Assembly (NCBI GenBank): GCA_023515745.1
Contig: JALECJ010000001.1
Coordinates: 744,001 to 808,000 of the forward strand
DNA length: 64,000 nt
Direction: 5' to 3'
From: Amoeboaphelidium protococcarum
Taxonomy: Eukaryota > Aphelidiomycota > Aphelidea
In this document: one piece after another, positions 22,984 to 34,634 of the stretch
How the letters are laid out: the number at the start of each line of letters is the position of its first letter
How positions within the stretch are numbered: the first letter of the stretch is position 1
Notes under the pieces: model-generated
What the model saw: the letters and a program-made list of their open reading frames with translations, nothing else
What the model was told of the DNA's origin: nothing
The model's database searches: none
Program-made: the position numbers and the translations under genes

Positions 22984-23353
22984 TAATTATACTTTTGAAT
23001 ATCTATTTGAATATCTGATGCTCGTTATATTTTCTATATTCTAAAACAAAACTGACACTAAAATACAATGTTTAATAGTCACCAGATGAACGTGCGTGTA
23101 TAAAGTCGCGTGTGTTTGAAACAGAAGCGCGGCGTAACAGTTTTCAGAGAGATCGATTGGTCGGTCGGACGGACGGATTAAAGCGATGAGAGTTGAGAGG
23201 CTGCGGCAAGAAACGCCGAATGAAATTTCAACAACTGACTTTTCCATTTTTAATAATCTCACTCTCTTCCGTTTAATCTACTGGTGAGCTTATTTGCCAT
23301 TAGAATATTTAGATATATCAATACTTGGAAATATATATTATAGACTGGGGATC
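22984..23353. promoter_or_regulatory. Upstream region of acetolactate synthase
   Basis: About 370 bp between RAD1 and ILV2 on the same strand. It contains a CpG-rich piece with the gg(a/t)cgg repeat ggtcggtcggacggacgg at 23159-23176. The rest is AT-rich. No gene seen. Confidence 0.4.
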
Positions 23354-25270
23354 ATGATTAGTCTAAGTATTCGGAGACAGTTTAGCGCTTTGAAGACAAA
23401 GCCGGTAGAAACTATTACTCATCAGCCGGATGTTCAAGCCTTGACCAAGATATCATATAAAGGAATGACTGGTGGATAGATATTTCATGAGGTTATGAGG
23501 AAGTAGGGTGTTAAACACGTATTTGGATATCCGGGTGGTGCTATTCTGCCTGTATTTGATGCAATCTATGAGTCTCCGCACTTTCAGCTTGTTTTACCGC
23601 GCCATGAGCAAGGTGCCGGACATATGGCTGAGGGTTATGCGCGATGTACGGGAAAGCCTTCTGTTGTTCTGCTGACCAGTGGTCCTGGTGCTACTAATTG
23701 CGTCACTCCGATGCAAGATGCGTTATCTGATGGTATTCCCATGGTGTGTGTCAGTGGCCAAGTGCCGACATCCTCTCTTGGTACTGATGCTTTCCAGGAA
23801 GCTGATGTCATTGGAATAACGCGTGCATGTGCCAAGTGGAATGTTATGTGCAAGGATGTGGCAGATCTACCCCGACTTTTGAATGAAGCCTTTTACATTG
23901 CGCAAGATGGACGGCCTGGTCCTGTATTGGTCGATCTTCCTAAGGATGTTGGTGCCAATGTCTTGCGAAAGGAGGCCTGTGACGAGATATCCGTGCCAGG
24001 TGTTCATATCAAGCATAGAGAGGATGATAAGAGGTAGTAGTGGCTGTAAGACATTGAATACGTGGCTTATCTGATTAACAAGGCCAAGAGACCTGTTATA
24101 TATGCTGGTAATGGAGCTATCAGTTCACCAGATTCTGTTAGACTATTGCGTGAATTGGCCATCAAAGCGCAGATACCTGTCACCACGACTATACAAGGGA
24201 TGGGTGCATTTGATGAGATGCATCCATTATCTCTTCATATGCTAGGTATGCACGGTGCAGCGTATGCCAACTTGGCCATGTAGAATGCTGATTTGATCAT
24301 TAGTCTGGGTGCTCGCTTCGATGATAGAGTCACTGGTGCATTGAACAAGTTTGCGCCAGAAGCCAGGCGTGCTGAATAGGAGGGTAGAGGCGGTATCGTG
24401 CAATTTGATATCAGTCCAAAGAATATTGGCAAGATTGTCGGTGTGACGTGCTCTGTAGAAGGAGATTTGAGTAAAGGCCTTGAGTAGTTGATCCAGAATC
24501 ACAATATTGAATAGAAGGATCGTAAAGAGTGGTTGAACTAGATCTAGTTTTGGAAATAGAAATACCCTTTTAGATTTGATAACGCATTCACCTCGTAGGA
24601 AGAGAACGAGATGGCCCAGACAGGTGCTTTGAAACCTCAGAAAGTCCTGAGTGTGCTCAATAATCTAATATAGAAGGATATGGAGAGGAATAGAGTCACA
24701 TTCACCACTGGTGTTGGCCAGCATTAGATGTGGGCCGCGCAGTTCATAAGATGGCGACATCCAAGAACACTGGTAACTTCAGGTGGTCTAGGTACTATGG
24801 GATTTGGATTGCCAGCTGCTATTGGTTGTAAAATCGCTCGCCCCGATCACTTTGTAATTGACGTTGATGGAGACGCGTCGTTCAGCATGACTGGTATGGA
24901 GCTGATGACTGCGTCTGAATTTAATGTCGGAGTTAAAGTCCTGATTCTTAATAATGAATTCCAAGGTATGGTTAGGCAGTGGTAGGACCTATTCTATGAG
25001 AATCGCTACTCTGGCACCAAGATGTGTAATCCAGATTTTGTAAAGTTGGCAGAGAGTATGAATTGTTAGGGATTACGCATTGACCGTGAATAGGATCTGG
25101 AATCGGGACTGAAAGATTTCTTATATGCAGATACTGGCAACAATGGCACTGGATCGCGTCCTGTTGTCCTCGACTGCAGAGTAGAAGCGACCGAACACGT
25201 CTATCCAATGGTGCCAGCTGGTCGTGGTCTACATGAAATGGTTCTCGGTGTTAATGAGACTTTATTCTGA
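23354..25270 (+). CDS. ILV2: Acetolactate synthase catalytic subunit (acetohydroxyacid synthase), mitochondrial
   Basis: A 638-residue thiamine-diphosphate enzyme for the first step of valine, leucine and isoleucine synthesis. The N-terminus [17 protein letters not shown] is a plausible mitochondrial presequence. Domain 1 has [34 protein letters not shown] (catalytic Glu) and LTSGPGATN. The middle domain has [19 protein letters not shown]. The C-terminal ThDP domain has [17 protein letters not shown] and [18 protein letters not shown] with the metal-binding [11 protein letters not shown]. The window 24030-24070 alone has in-frame TAG TAG and TAA at Gln (KRQQWLQDIEY), a clean demonstration of the code. 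No intron needed. A regulatory subunit is not in the window. Confidence 0.97.
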
Positions 25271-25645
25271 GCATGAATGATCATTATCATCGTTGGTTGA
25301 AGTCGCTGCTGATCCACCACACATTGTCTAAACGCGTACTTTATTTCATTAAACCTTTATTGATTTAAAATCAATTTGCCTTTTTTGTATTTACAGTTAC
25401 TCATGTATATCTAGCCGCACTATACAAATGAAGCTTGTTGTGAGTGAGCTATGATTTTAACACGGAGCGTTTATTTGAGAGAGGCGACCTGTGTCAGCGG
25501 CGAGATCTCTTTTCGTTTCCACTTTGATTGATATTGTTCCCATCTTATAAAGATAAAGTTTAGATATTTTACATATAAAATACTGAGTGAATATAAATAC
25601 TAGATTTAAAGAATTATATTCTGGAAAGATAGTCAATAATTTAAT
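25271..25645. other. Intergenic between ILV2 and RAB3GAP1
   Basis: About 375 bp, AT-rich, one aacgcgta motif near 25331. Both neighbours point the same way, so it should hold the ILV2 3' UTR and the RAB3GAP1 promoter. Nothing else recognised. Confidence 0.4.
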
Positions 25646-28042
25646 ATGGATGAATAATTTGAGTTTATTGACTTTACCAATGCATCAGAGTGGGAGCAAG
25701 TTATTACGACGATAGAGTAGTTCATGAAGAGGTGTGATGCAAGTTAACAATTGTCTGCACGAGATATTAACAGTAACAATAACATTGATGACAAGTCTTT
25801 AAATTTCTGGTTGAATAGACGATAGTACTGTATTAGCTATGAGGAACTACATTAGTCCTCAGTATCAAATCAAACCTTCTTCAATGACTATGCCCATTTG
25901 CTGCATAATTGGACATCTCTTACCAATTTGTATGTCTTATCTGGCGTTAAGAAGCCAATTGCCGACCTGTCTGAACTCAAGTTGGTTTAATCGACCGCGG
26001 TTATGGCTGCTTCTTCCCTCTCTGGTAATTCTTATGCGATATTTGTATAAACTGGAGCATAGTGGAAGGAGTTGTATGATGGACTTGTGGTGTCATAAGG
26101 AATGGTCACGTCTAGAATTAGATCCACATTTGCTCCTCTAGTTCCCAGAGAATATCGTGGTCATACTCAGTTGTAATCTCTATTCAAGAACATGTATAGT
26201 TTACCCACTTCATACATAAAGATTATATCTGCATAGAAATAGACGTTCACTCTGAAATTGTATGGATATGATCATGATGCGAATGTACACGCATTTACTG
26301 CTGAAGATCCTATTTAGAAATTTTATATAACTCTATCAGAATCTACATTCGACAGTAAAAGTGATTAGTAGCTGTATCTATTTTAGAGGGATTTGAGTTA
26401 GGTGGACATGTTCTTAAAGATAGATACAGAATCTGTGCCAGACTTCAATTACCTTGTTGGATTACAGTTATCGTCCAAGATTGGTGACGTTATACAAGCA
26501 CTTACTTCTAATAGCCACTAGATGCATTAATACAGATCCAATGAAGACTTGATGAATTAGTAAAAGAGTCTAGGATAAACCATATCGGATAAAGTAAAGA
26601 ATCCAATGGGAAATTTCGAAATTGTGGATATTGATGTGATTAAAGATGTCGTTTATAAGGTGTTGAATCAAGAAGCTATAATGTTACAAATGTCTGAGGA
26701 TTTTCAGCGAGTTGCCGGATCAGTTGATTAGAATTCTCTATTATTTAGAATGTGTCATTATTCTCTATTCCAGATGGAGAGTCGATTGAATATGAGATTC
26801 GATTCTGCAATTCGATCACTATGGCATTTAATCATGAACAAGGTGAGGGATTGCTGGAACACCAAGACTGTTATACCTCACGTTGGGTTCGAAATAAATT
26901 AGTAGCAGTGTTTAATTGCCTAGAAATTGACTCTGATCAATCATTGCATAAAGTCCATTCTCAGGTAGGGTCATAGTTCTGTGTAAGTCAGTAATGATAA
27001 TGGTGATGACGTCTTCTTTGATACTATTGAGCATTTTGATAATCGGGGCATAGTCAAATACCATCCCACGCTGCATCTTATCAATCATCCAGATGAGCGA
27101 TTGGCTATTCCGATAACGCAACACTCTGGAGTTATGACATCTGATATGGTCGAGGAGCAGATGCGCCAATTTGAAGACTTGGGAGATTCAGGCGAGGCTG
27201 CCGACCTGCGCGCCAAGATGTAATCTGCACATCTGCTCTCAGACATGTCAGCTTTTAAATTCGCGAATCCTCTATCATCCCTTGTGGATTTTGTTCGTTG
27301 GCACTCACCGCGAGATTACGTGGATGGACAGCTGAGTGTGCGGATGCAGGATCAGTAGAATCTATGGAACTAGTTATGGCTTGAAGCACTGCCTTAACAT
27401 GCCGACTAGTAGGAGCAGCTGTTCGATTTGGATAAAGAAGGGGAGCGGGCATTGGCTGATTTATAGTCAATTGCCGATCCTACGTGGTATCTGATTTCCA
27501 CATACTGCTCAATTGTTGTATAATATCTGAGTAATATTGTTAATGGATTACATTTAAACGTTGATTAATCTCTAGTCTGTGATTATTTGAGTAAATGTAC
27601 GACATAACTGTAAAAGCTTAATTGGCCGTGTCATTCTATGAACATTTAAACTGATAGTTCTCTTGCTTTGGATAGATTGTAATAGATATTGCTATAGATT
27701 CGGTAGACTGAGACAATCCTGGCGTTGAGTAAGTCTTTGATAGATAAATTTGGTATGGAGAACATTGATGAAATTATGAGTATTATTCAGGACGACTACC
27801 TGCAACCAGTCTCTATTAATGGTTGTAAGCTATCAATTACATCCGATATTGGCGCACAGTTGATTAATAAGTTGAAAAAGTCTAATGATCCAAGCCCTCT
27901 GATTGAAGAATTCGTGTTTACTGTCAGTGCTGATAATGATGCTGAATCTAGTCAGCTTACTCATGAATTTTAAAAGCCGCGACTATATGCTGAATAACGC
28001 GATGGGTGCTTTAGACTGGTTTATAATGAAGCCGAATAATGA
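25646..28042 (+). CDS. RAB3GAP1: Rab3 GTPase-activating protein catalytic subunit-like
   Basis: A 798-residue protein (human 981). The N-terminus matches animal RAB3GAP1 (EFIDFTNASEWEQVITTIEQF against EITDFTTASEWE). The central hallmark region is strong: MTSDMVEEQMRQFEDLGDSG, ADLRAKMQSAHLLSDMSAFK, LVDFVRWHSPRDYVDGQLS, which includes the catalytic-finger Arg region. The C-terminus ends EFVFTVSA and QKPRLYAEQRDGCFRLVY before TGA 28040. With the non-catalytic partner it acts as a Rab3 GAP and Rab18 GEF and has roles in autophagy. No intron is needed; many Gln are TAA/TAG. The partner subunit RAB3GAP2 is not in the window. Confidence 0.9.
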
Positions 28043-28459
28043 ACATTCTTTATCTCCTTTTGTCTGTAATAACAATTTCGCTTTCTAGTTTGATTGAGTA
28101 AACTTTAAATGCGGCGTCGACTTATTAGTAAATGCGGCGTTAATTTGTAGATGAATGAAGCAGAGCAGATGTATAATAGAATGTGGTTGATATTAAGAGC
28201 AAATCGTATTCCTTCTATTCAGAAGCGACACCAATTTCATATATACCTTCTTAACTTTGCACATTTCTATAATCTTCACCAAGTGCAACCTCAAGATTGA
28301 TTGTCATTGGTCACAGCTTTTGATCATCCAATCAGAATCTTGCCTGTAAAGACGCGTTTCGCTCTCTTCTTAACACTGATTATTAGTTGAGCTTTTTCTC
28401 ACTTAAATTATCTTAGTAGCGTCTATAATTCTTCTATTAAATTTCAGAATATAAAGATT
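28043..28459. other. Intergenic before the RasGAP gene
   Basis: About 415 bp. It contains two copies of aaatgcggcgt (28107-28117 and 28130-28140) and a gacgcgtt motif at about 28351. No gene recognised. Probably the RasGAP promoter. Confidence 0.4.
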
Positions 28460-31447
28460 ATGAGTTAATAAAATTAGAGTGCGGATTTGAGAGAAGGTGT
28501 CAAGAATATGAATTTAAGGCCTAAACTGAATACCAGACAGGAATCGCTTGATTTATAGAATGGCGATCTTGTGCGCGCTGCCCGTCTGGCGATGGAGCAT
28601 GGTGTCCCGTTAACAGTTAGTCCATAAGAAGATTCTGATCAAGATAATTATGGTAGTAATAGGCAAGATTAGCAGTAGTAACAGCAGTAATAGTAAGAAA
28701 ATATTAATCCGCTGCGTCAGCGAAGTCGCACTCAAAGACTGGCGGATAAATTTGGAGGTGCTGTAACTGCTAGTGCCAATAGTGTTAGTGGTGTCAAGCG
28801 TAAGTCGCGTAGATACTCAGTGAGCCAGATGTGGTCAATATCTGCGCAATAAGATTTTGAAGTTGATGATGAGCTTTCACGCGCACAGCGATAGTTGAAA
28901 GATTTGAAGAATAAGATCAGTGTTCAGTCAAAGAGAAATTTCCTGCTTGAGAGAGATGTTAGGTATCTGGATAGTCGGATAGCATTGCTGATTTAGAATA
29001 GAATGGGCCTCGAAGAAGTTGAGGTGATGCAAGACGATTCTGTTGGCGCTGGGAATCAGGCCGAGGGATCAGATTCTGTCTACTTCCCTGATGATAAGAA
29101 GAAGCAGTTGTATGGTAATCTATTCTTCTTGTTACAGAGTGAGCCAAGGCTTATTGCGCAACTGGTCAAGTAGCTGACTCTAACCGAGATTGATACTCTC
29201 TTACAAACGGTCATGTTCACATTATATGGTAATCAGTATGACAGCAGGGAGGAGCATCTTCTGCTAACAATGTTTTAAAGTGTATTGGCACATGATATCG
29301 AGCAGGCTACGGATTTTGGCTCTCTCCTCCGTGCCAATACTCCCGTGTCCAGAATGATGACCACTTATACGCGCCGCGGTCCTGGGCAGTAGTATCTAAA
29401 GACTGTGCTTTTTGATAATATTCAGTAGATTGTGCAGAATTAGGATGAGAGTCTGGAGATTGATCCTCTGAAAGTGTATCATTAAATGATCAATGATGCT
29501 GAAGTTGAAAGTGGACAATCTTCTTCCCTCAGTCGTCAGCTATCCTCAGAAGAGGCATCTGCTCATCCTCAGGTATAGTCTGTGATAAAGTCGCGGATAG
29601 CCAAACTGTAATCTCTCGCGTAATAGTTTGTGGATACTATAATTTAGTAGATTGATCAGGTACCGTATGGAATCAGATGGATATGCAAGTAGATTAAAGT
29701 CATGGTGAGTAGAAAGTTTCCTACAATGTCTGCTGATCATATTGCATCCCTTATCGGTGGATTCTTCTTTTTGAGATACGTAAATCCTGCTATAGTGACT
29801 CCAGAATCTTATATGATCATTGATTAGAAGCCTTCCGCTAATCCTCGCAGGACTCTGACTTTGATTGCCAAGTTGATTTAGAATCTTGCTAATAAGCCGA
29901 CTTACAGCAAAGAATCGTACATGAAGAGCACTAATAGTTTCATTGATCAGAATAAGGATTGTATTCTTGGATTCCTGAGTAGCCTGTGTGATGTAGAAGA
30001 TTTCTACGAATCGCTGGAGATTGATCAGTATATGACAATGTCCAAGAAGGATTTGAATATCAATGTGAGCCTGAATGAGATTTACAATACTCATGCACTC
30101 TTCTCTCAGCATCTGGCAGAGATTTGTAAGTTTAGTGTATAGTCCTCGGAGGTCCAACCAAACAAAGTAAGTCTTAATGGCAGTGGTGATTATGGAGATG
30201 ATAATGATGATGTTAGCACTAAGAGATTGTCAATGAACCCTGAGCAGTCGTTCTAGTAATCGTGTTAGCATTTGTAGTCGATAATCCATGATTTGGGCCA
30301 TGTACCTAAGTAGCTAGCTAGGAAGGAGAATAAGAGTATTTAGTTGCACCTGTTCGCCAGGTGGGAGAATGCTCCTGTACTCTTTCCTCATATGGTGGAC
30401 ATTATGGAGGAACGTCGAAGACTTGGCTCATCATCGCAGCGACACCTACTCAGTAGAAGTAAATCTAAATCTGGCGGTTCTCTCAGTGAGGCGGGCATCC
30501 TGTACATGGACACTCGCTCGTTGGTTGTGTAAATCATGAGAACACTGGCATGGAATGCTAAGCATCAAGCAGATGGACGAGTGTTACAGAATTCGGTGCC
30601 TAGTTCTTAGTTGCTCTAGATTGGAAATATGCCGCGATCTTATAGCCGCGACCTGGTGAATATTGAGCAGATTCTGGATTCAGCGTCTGCATAGTATCGT
30701 AAAGATTCTTCTGTGAGGTAAAAGGTATAAATGGTGCGACATAATTTGAAATTATTGCAGGAGCTATATTAATACCAAGGCATCGACAACTCAACAGGCC
30801 ATCCGAAGCTATATCGTGACGTTTATGAAGAATTTGTGAGTTTAAGTCAGTTTTACCAGAAGGTGAAGAGTGATAACAAGTCTTTGGAGAGTGTTTACAA
30901 GACAATTTGCGACCATAACAGCTTTATGAGATCGCAGCTGGAAAGCTACAAGGCGTATCTGTAAAATGTCCGCATTCAGGCCGGATCGTCATCTTCATCG
31001 AGTGGAAAGTATAGATAGCTTAGTCCTGCATCTTCGTACCATGCAGCTAGTCGATCATCATCCTTGTCAGGTGGCGCCAGTGGTAAAAAAGCTGGAAATC
31101 TGCTCACGAGGAAGGTGCACTCTGCCGATGGGGGAAAGTTGCAGAGAATGGCTCCCGTGAAATTGTACCACGCCTAACTGGAAAAAGATGGTGTACTCCT
31201 AGAGTCTTCCGTACCTGATAACAGACGCCCCAACATATTTTTCCTAATCACGTCGCCATCGCCTGGATCGTTTCTGATCGGACTGCATTACAAAGGACGC
31301 GAGAAGCCAATCGTGGAAGTTGATCTCAAGCTGGATGATCTGCTGGAGAAGTAGCAAGATAATATCCTCAAGCTCGACCTGGAATACGTGCAACTCGATG
31401 TCAACAAGACTCTGCATTTGCTTAATAAGCACTTTATCAAAAGGTGA
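28460..31447 (+). CDS. Ras GTPase-activating protein of the IQGAP/Gap1 type
   Basis: A 995-residue protein without introns. The N-terminus is disordered, with a nine-Gln run at 28670-28696 written TAG, CAG and TAA mixed, and a short coiled coil. The RasGAP domain spans about residues 200-580 (28 LLR-type [38 protein letters not shown] with the FLR and P motifs; TLIAKLIQNLANK). The RasGAP_C domain covers about 700-995 ([39 protein letters not shown]). No CH or IQ motifs were seen, so it resembles S. pombe Gap1 or Dictyostelium DGAP1 more than full IQGAPs. Likely role: Ras inactivation or a Rac/Cdc42 scaffold. Confidence 0.88.
28670..28696 (+). repeat. Polyglutamine tract written with CAG, TAG and TAA
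   Basis: Nine consecutive codons in the RasGAP gene, three CAG, three TAG and three TAA, flanked by clearly coding sequence. The mixed use supports a common meaning for the three codons. Confidence 0.85.
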
Positions 31448-32073
31448 CAAAGTTTTTTGATATTAAAATACATTGATTTAACTCTTACGTATTATTGTTA
31501 TTATAATTTGATCTGCTCGAAGGATTGTACCGATAATCTGATTATACCTCATACACACACACACACATTGAACAGATCGTTCTTTCCATTAAGCCATCTC
31601 TAGTGTATCTGAAATGTAATTTAAATGTTTCAGCTTTACTCTAATCTAAAGTCGCGCTTTGTTTCTCACAGAGGTCTATCCTGTCTCTTACACTTCTTTC
31701 AATGGACCGCCAAGTCACAGGCGCGCCTTCTTTCTTTCCATCGTTTTGAGCAAACGAGACGAGACGAAGAGAAAGAGCGAGCGACTTGATCGTTAAAACC
31801 AACAAACTTTGCGGCTCTTCTGTTGTTGTTGCTGCTGCTCTTCTTCTTCCTCTTTCTTGACCGGCATCTATTTATTTACTCTCTTAACGTGTGAGTAGTT
31901 AGCAGTGTGTGTTGTAGTTTGGTATTTAACTCAAGCATTCGTTCACTTGCTCACTCTTGAGAATTAATTCCTGGTGCTTTATTTCTGTTACAATACCATT
32001 GGATATTATTGGACTCTGATCTATTTGTTGAAACTTTGTATTCAGTCGATATCGATAGAACTTGTGAATTAGA
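31448..32073. promoter_or_regulatory. Intergenic between RasGAP and CYRI
   Basis: About 625 bp with an AC dinucleotide tract (31553-31567), GA/CT-rich segments near 31745-31790 and a gctgctgctcttcttcttcc pyrimidine run around 31830-31852. Both neighbours point rightward. Probably the CYRI promoter and a long 5' UTR. Confidence 0.4.
31553..31567. repeat. AC dinucleotide microsatellite
   Basis: Seven AC units plus one A in non-coding sequence. Confidence 0.85.
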
Positions 32074-33245
32074 ATGGGAGTATTATTGTCCTTGTTAAAG
32101 TCGGACGCTGTGGTGACTACTGACATTTTTGTCGATTTTGAAAGTAGGCTATCTGTTCTATATTCTGTTGTGTTTTACATGTTATAAATTGTGATATAAA
32201 TGATAATGGATGATGTTGATGTCTATAAAAGAACAACACCATTCATTGTCTTTGTATGAACTATTATTTTTGTAGATGCCAAACCAATGCCTGAGGAATA
32301 GCAGTTGTATGACTAGGTGAACAAAAAGATGGCTGGTTGTCCACAGTTGTTAGACTCTCTGAAGAATTACTCTGGCTGTGGAGAGCAGATCCGTAAGGCT
32401 ATTTCCACTCCTAGTAAGCAGGCGGAAGAGGAAGCTTGGGCCGCTGTATGTCCTGCTGTATCTCAACTGAAGGAGTTTTTTGACTTTTCGTCTGTTCTCG
32501 GTAAGCTAAACATGTTTACTTTTAATGTTGATGATGTTATTTTGTATGATCTAATGTAGAGGAGTGCTTTACAATGTTGTTGAGGGGTCTCTGTTAGGGA
32601 AGTGACATTAAGAACAACTTGGAGAAGAAGCAGGCCACAGCGCAATTACTGGCCAAGACTATGACTTTTGCTCTGGATTTCGACGATTTGAAGATGACCA
32701 ATCCGTCGATCCAGAACGATTTTAGTTACTACAGACGTACGCTGAGTCGCTTGAAGATGCAACCGGACGCAAAGGCCATGATGGACAGAGCAGTGGTGAA
32801 GGATGAGCTGGCCAACAGAATGAGTCTTTTCTATGCGTATCCAACGCCAATGTTGAAAGCTATTGTCGATGGGCTGGCTTCCATTACGGGCAAGAATACA
32901 CCGGACTCTGTGAGTACCACCAATGTATGTGAGTGTCTCAAGGTTATGGTTACTGTGACACATGTCGCCGTATCTCAGAACAAGTTTGCCAAGGAGGAGA
33001 CGCTGTACTTTTGTCTGCGTGTCATGGTGGCATCCATAATCTTGTATGATCATGTGAGTGTTAAGGGAGCGTTCGCCAAAGACTCGGAGATCAGTATAAA
33101 GACACACATCAAGTTGATTCAGCAGTATGGCGGTGCACGTACCGAGGGTCTGTTGAATGCTCTGCGCTATACCACCAAGCATCTGAATGACGAGTCTACT
33201 CCGAAAGCAATCAAGCAGATGTTGGCGTAACCGTAAGGCTAATGA
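32074..33245 (+). CDS. CYRI: CYRI (CYFIP-related Rac1 interactor, FAM49) protein
   Basis: A 326-residue protein (human CYRI-B 324) with a DUF1394 fold that binds active Rac1 and restrains WAVE-Arp2/3. Exons: 32074-32143, 32276-32500, 32560-33245; phases 1 and 1; both acceptors TGTAG. Exon 1 starts MGVLLSLL with the N-terminal Gly that is myristoylated in animals. Exon 3 has MTNPSIQNDFSYYRRTLSRL, DELANRMSLFYAYPTPMLK, CLRVMVASIILYDHV, GAFAK and LLNALRYTTKHLNDES. After MLA the reading continues QPQGQ to TGA 33243. The family is typical of animals, amoebae and early branches and absent from most fungi. Confidence 0.96.
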
Positions 33246-33408
33246 ACAAGAAGATTATATAGTAACACGGTCACTTCACTCTTAATATTGTGATGTTATC
33301 GATGTCCCTGCGATTGCTGCTGCTACTACTGTTGAGGAAATAAACTTTGTTACTATCCTGAAAACATCTTTGTTATAAATTTTTTACTTAATTAATCATC
33401 TATTTACG

Positions 33409-34452
33409 TCAAAGAGAGAGTGGTATCTTTATAATCTCATTCGCAGTTGTCGTTGCAATAAGGACACATTTACATTCCGCACTATAAGTACAGTCATTTA
33501 TCTTGTATTGCAGAGGCGTTGTCTAATCTACAGGACGTTCTATTAGCGTTGCCGAAGACATAGAGTTCAAATAATCAATTGCAACTAATTGCTTTCGCGT
33601 TATAGCGAAATGAAATAGTTATCCAGCATTAGTAGCTATCAATACATGCCGATCTGATAAGAATCTCACTACAACTATCATGTCGCTTCTGCAGTCAATT
33701 AAATGCTCTAATGTCCATTTGCTAAACTTGGAGAACTTCTACAATTATTTGAAGATTCGAACACGGCTCTAACCATCTCCAACAGCCAACAAGCCATGAT
33801 GCGTATCCATGCAATACAAATACGGTGGATTATGGAAATACTAATCCTATATACTATTATTCTCCTGGATGGAGACTGAATCAATTAACTGTACAGAATT
33901 ACCTACAATTCGCCATTATCGAATAGTCTGATCGAATCCACAGCTCAGAAATTGATCAGCTGTTCCAGGCATAGCACATACAGCTGTAAGTAAAGGGCTA
34001 TGTGACTGAGAGGATTTAACTTTGAGACGCGTCCCAGAATGACGAGGCAATTCGATATTAGTCTAGATTACAGCTACCTATGAGCGTGTCAAATTCATGT
34101 GTGGTGAATAGCACCTTACTGATCCATCATCCATTCCGACTACTAAATGTCCAGAATCAAGCGCGCACATTGCAGCTATTTCCATATCCCTACCATTAGA
34201 ACTCTCAATACAATTTATAGAGGCATCTCTCAATTGATTATCAATACCATCATATACATAAACACTGTCGCCTATCGCGATGTAAATTTAATCAAGGTGA
34301 CTGGTAATGCAGCAGACAGTTTAACCAGCTGGAATCCTGATTTTATTCTTGATTTTCATATCCTATAAAGCAACTACCAATATCTCAATACCATCTGTCA
34401 TGTAACAGAATGCAATATCATTATGCGCAGGTGGAACGTGTATCAAATCCAT
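33409..34452 (-). CDS. WDR53: WD40 protein, WDR53-like
   Basis: A 347-residue ATG-to-TGA protein without introns and with many TAA/TAG Gln codons. Propeller strands are visible: TDGIEILVVAL, IYIAIGDSVYVYDG, HLVVGMDDGSVRCYS, FLSCGFDQTIRQWRI, LLAVGDGQSRVRIFKQ, VLIATNAGQLF and a closing CVLIATTTANEIIKIPLSL. The CG-D--I--W unit, the short HN(P)P segment before the next blade and the closing strand resemble vertebrate WDR53 (human 358 residues). A different small WD40 protein cannot be excluded. Possible role: CUL4-DDB1 substrate receptor. Divergent from RAD52. Confidence 0.6.
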
Positions 34453-34634
34453 TGTGATTGTTTTAAAGCTAAAAACGCCAAAGTTGATGGAAATAGAAAA
34501 TATTTTTTTTAACGGCCGTTTCTAAATGTATTGTCGGAACGCGTTTTTACATGTTTCATCTTTTTCTTTTCTACACAGAAAGACTTCAAATTTTGATAAT
34601 ACATTTTCATTTTATACTATATTAATACGATAAA
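34453..34634. promoter_or_regulatory. Divergent promoter region WDR53/RAD52
   Basis: About 180 bp between two outward start codons. It contains an eight-T run at 34503-34510 and aacgcgtt near 34540. Confidence 0.45.

Noticed and set aside
28107-28140. Two copies of aaatgcggcgt as a regulatory direct repeat
   Set aside because: Only 11 bases, two copies, no third copy noticed elsewhere; too little to claim function.
29546-30157. 203-residue minus-strand ORF
   Set aside because: It lies wholly antisense to the RasGAP domain of a convincing plus-strand gene and has no motif of its own.
32646-33182. 178-residue minus-strand ORF
   Set aside because: Antisense shadow of CYRI exon 3, which matches its family along its whole length.
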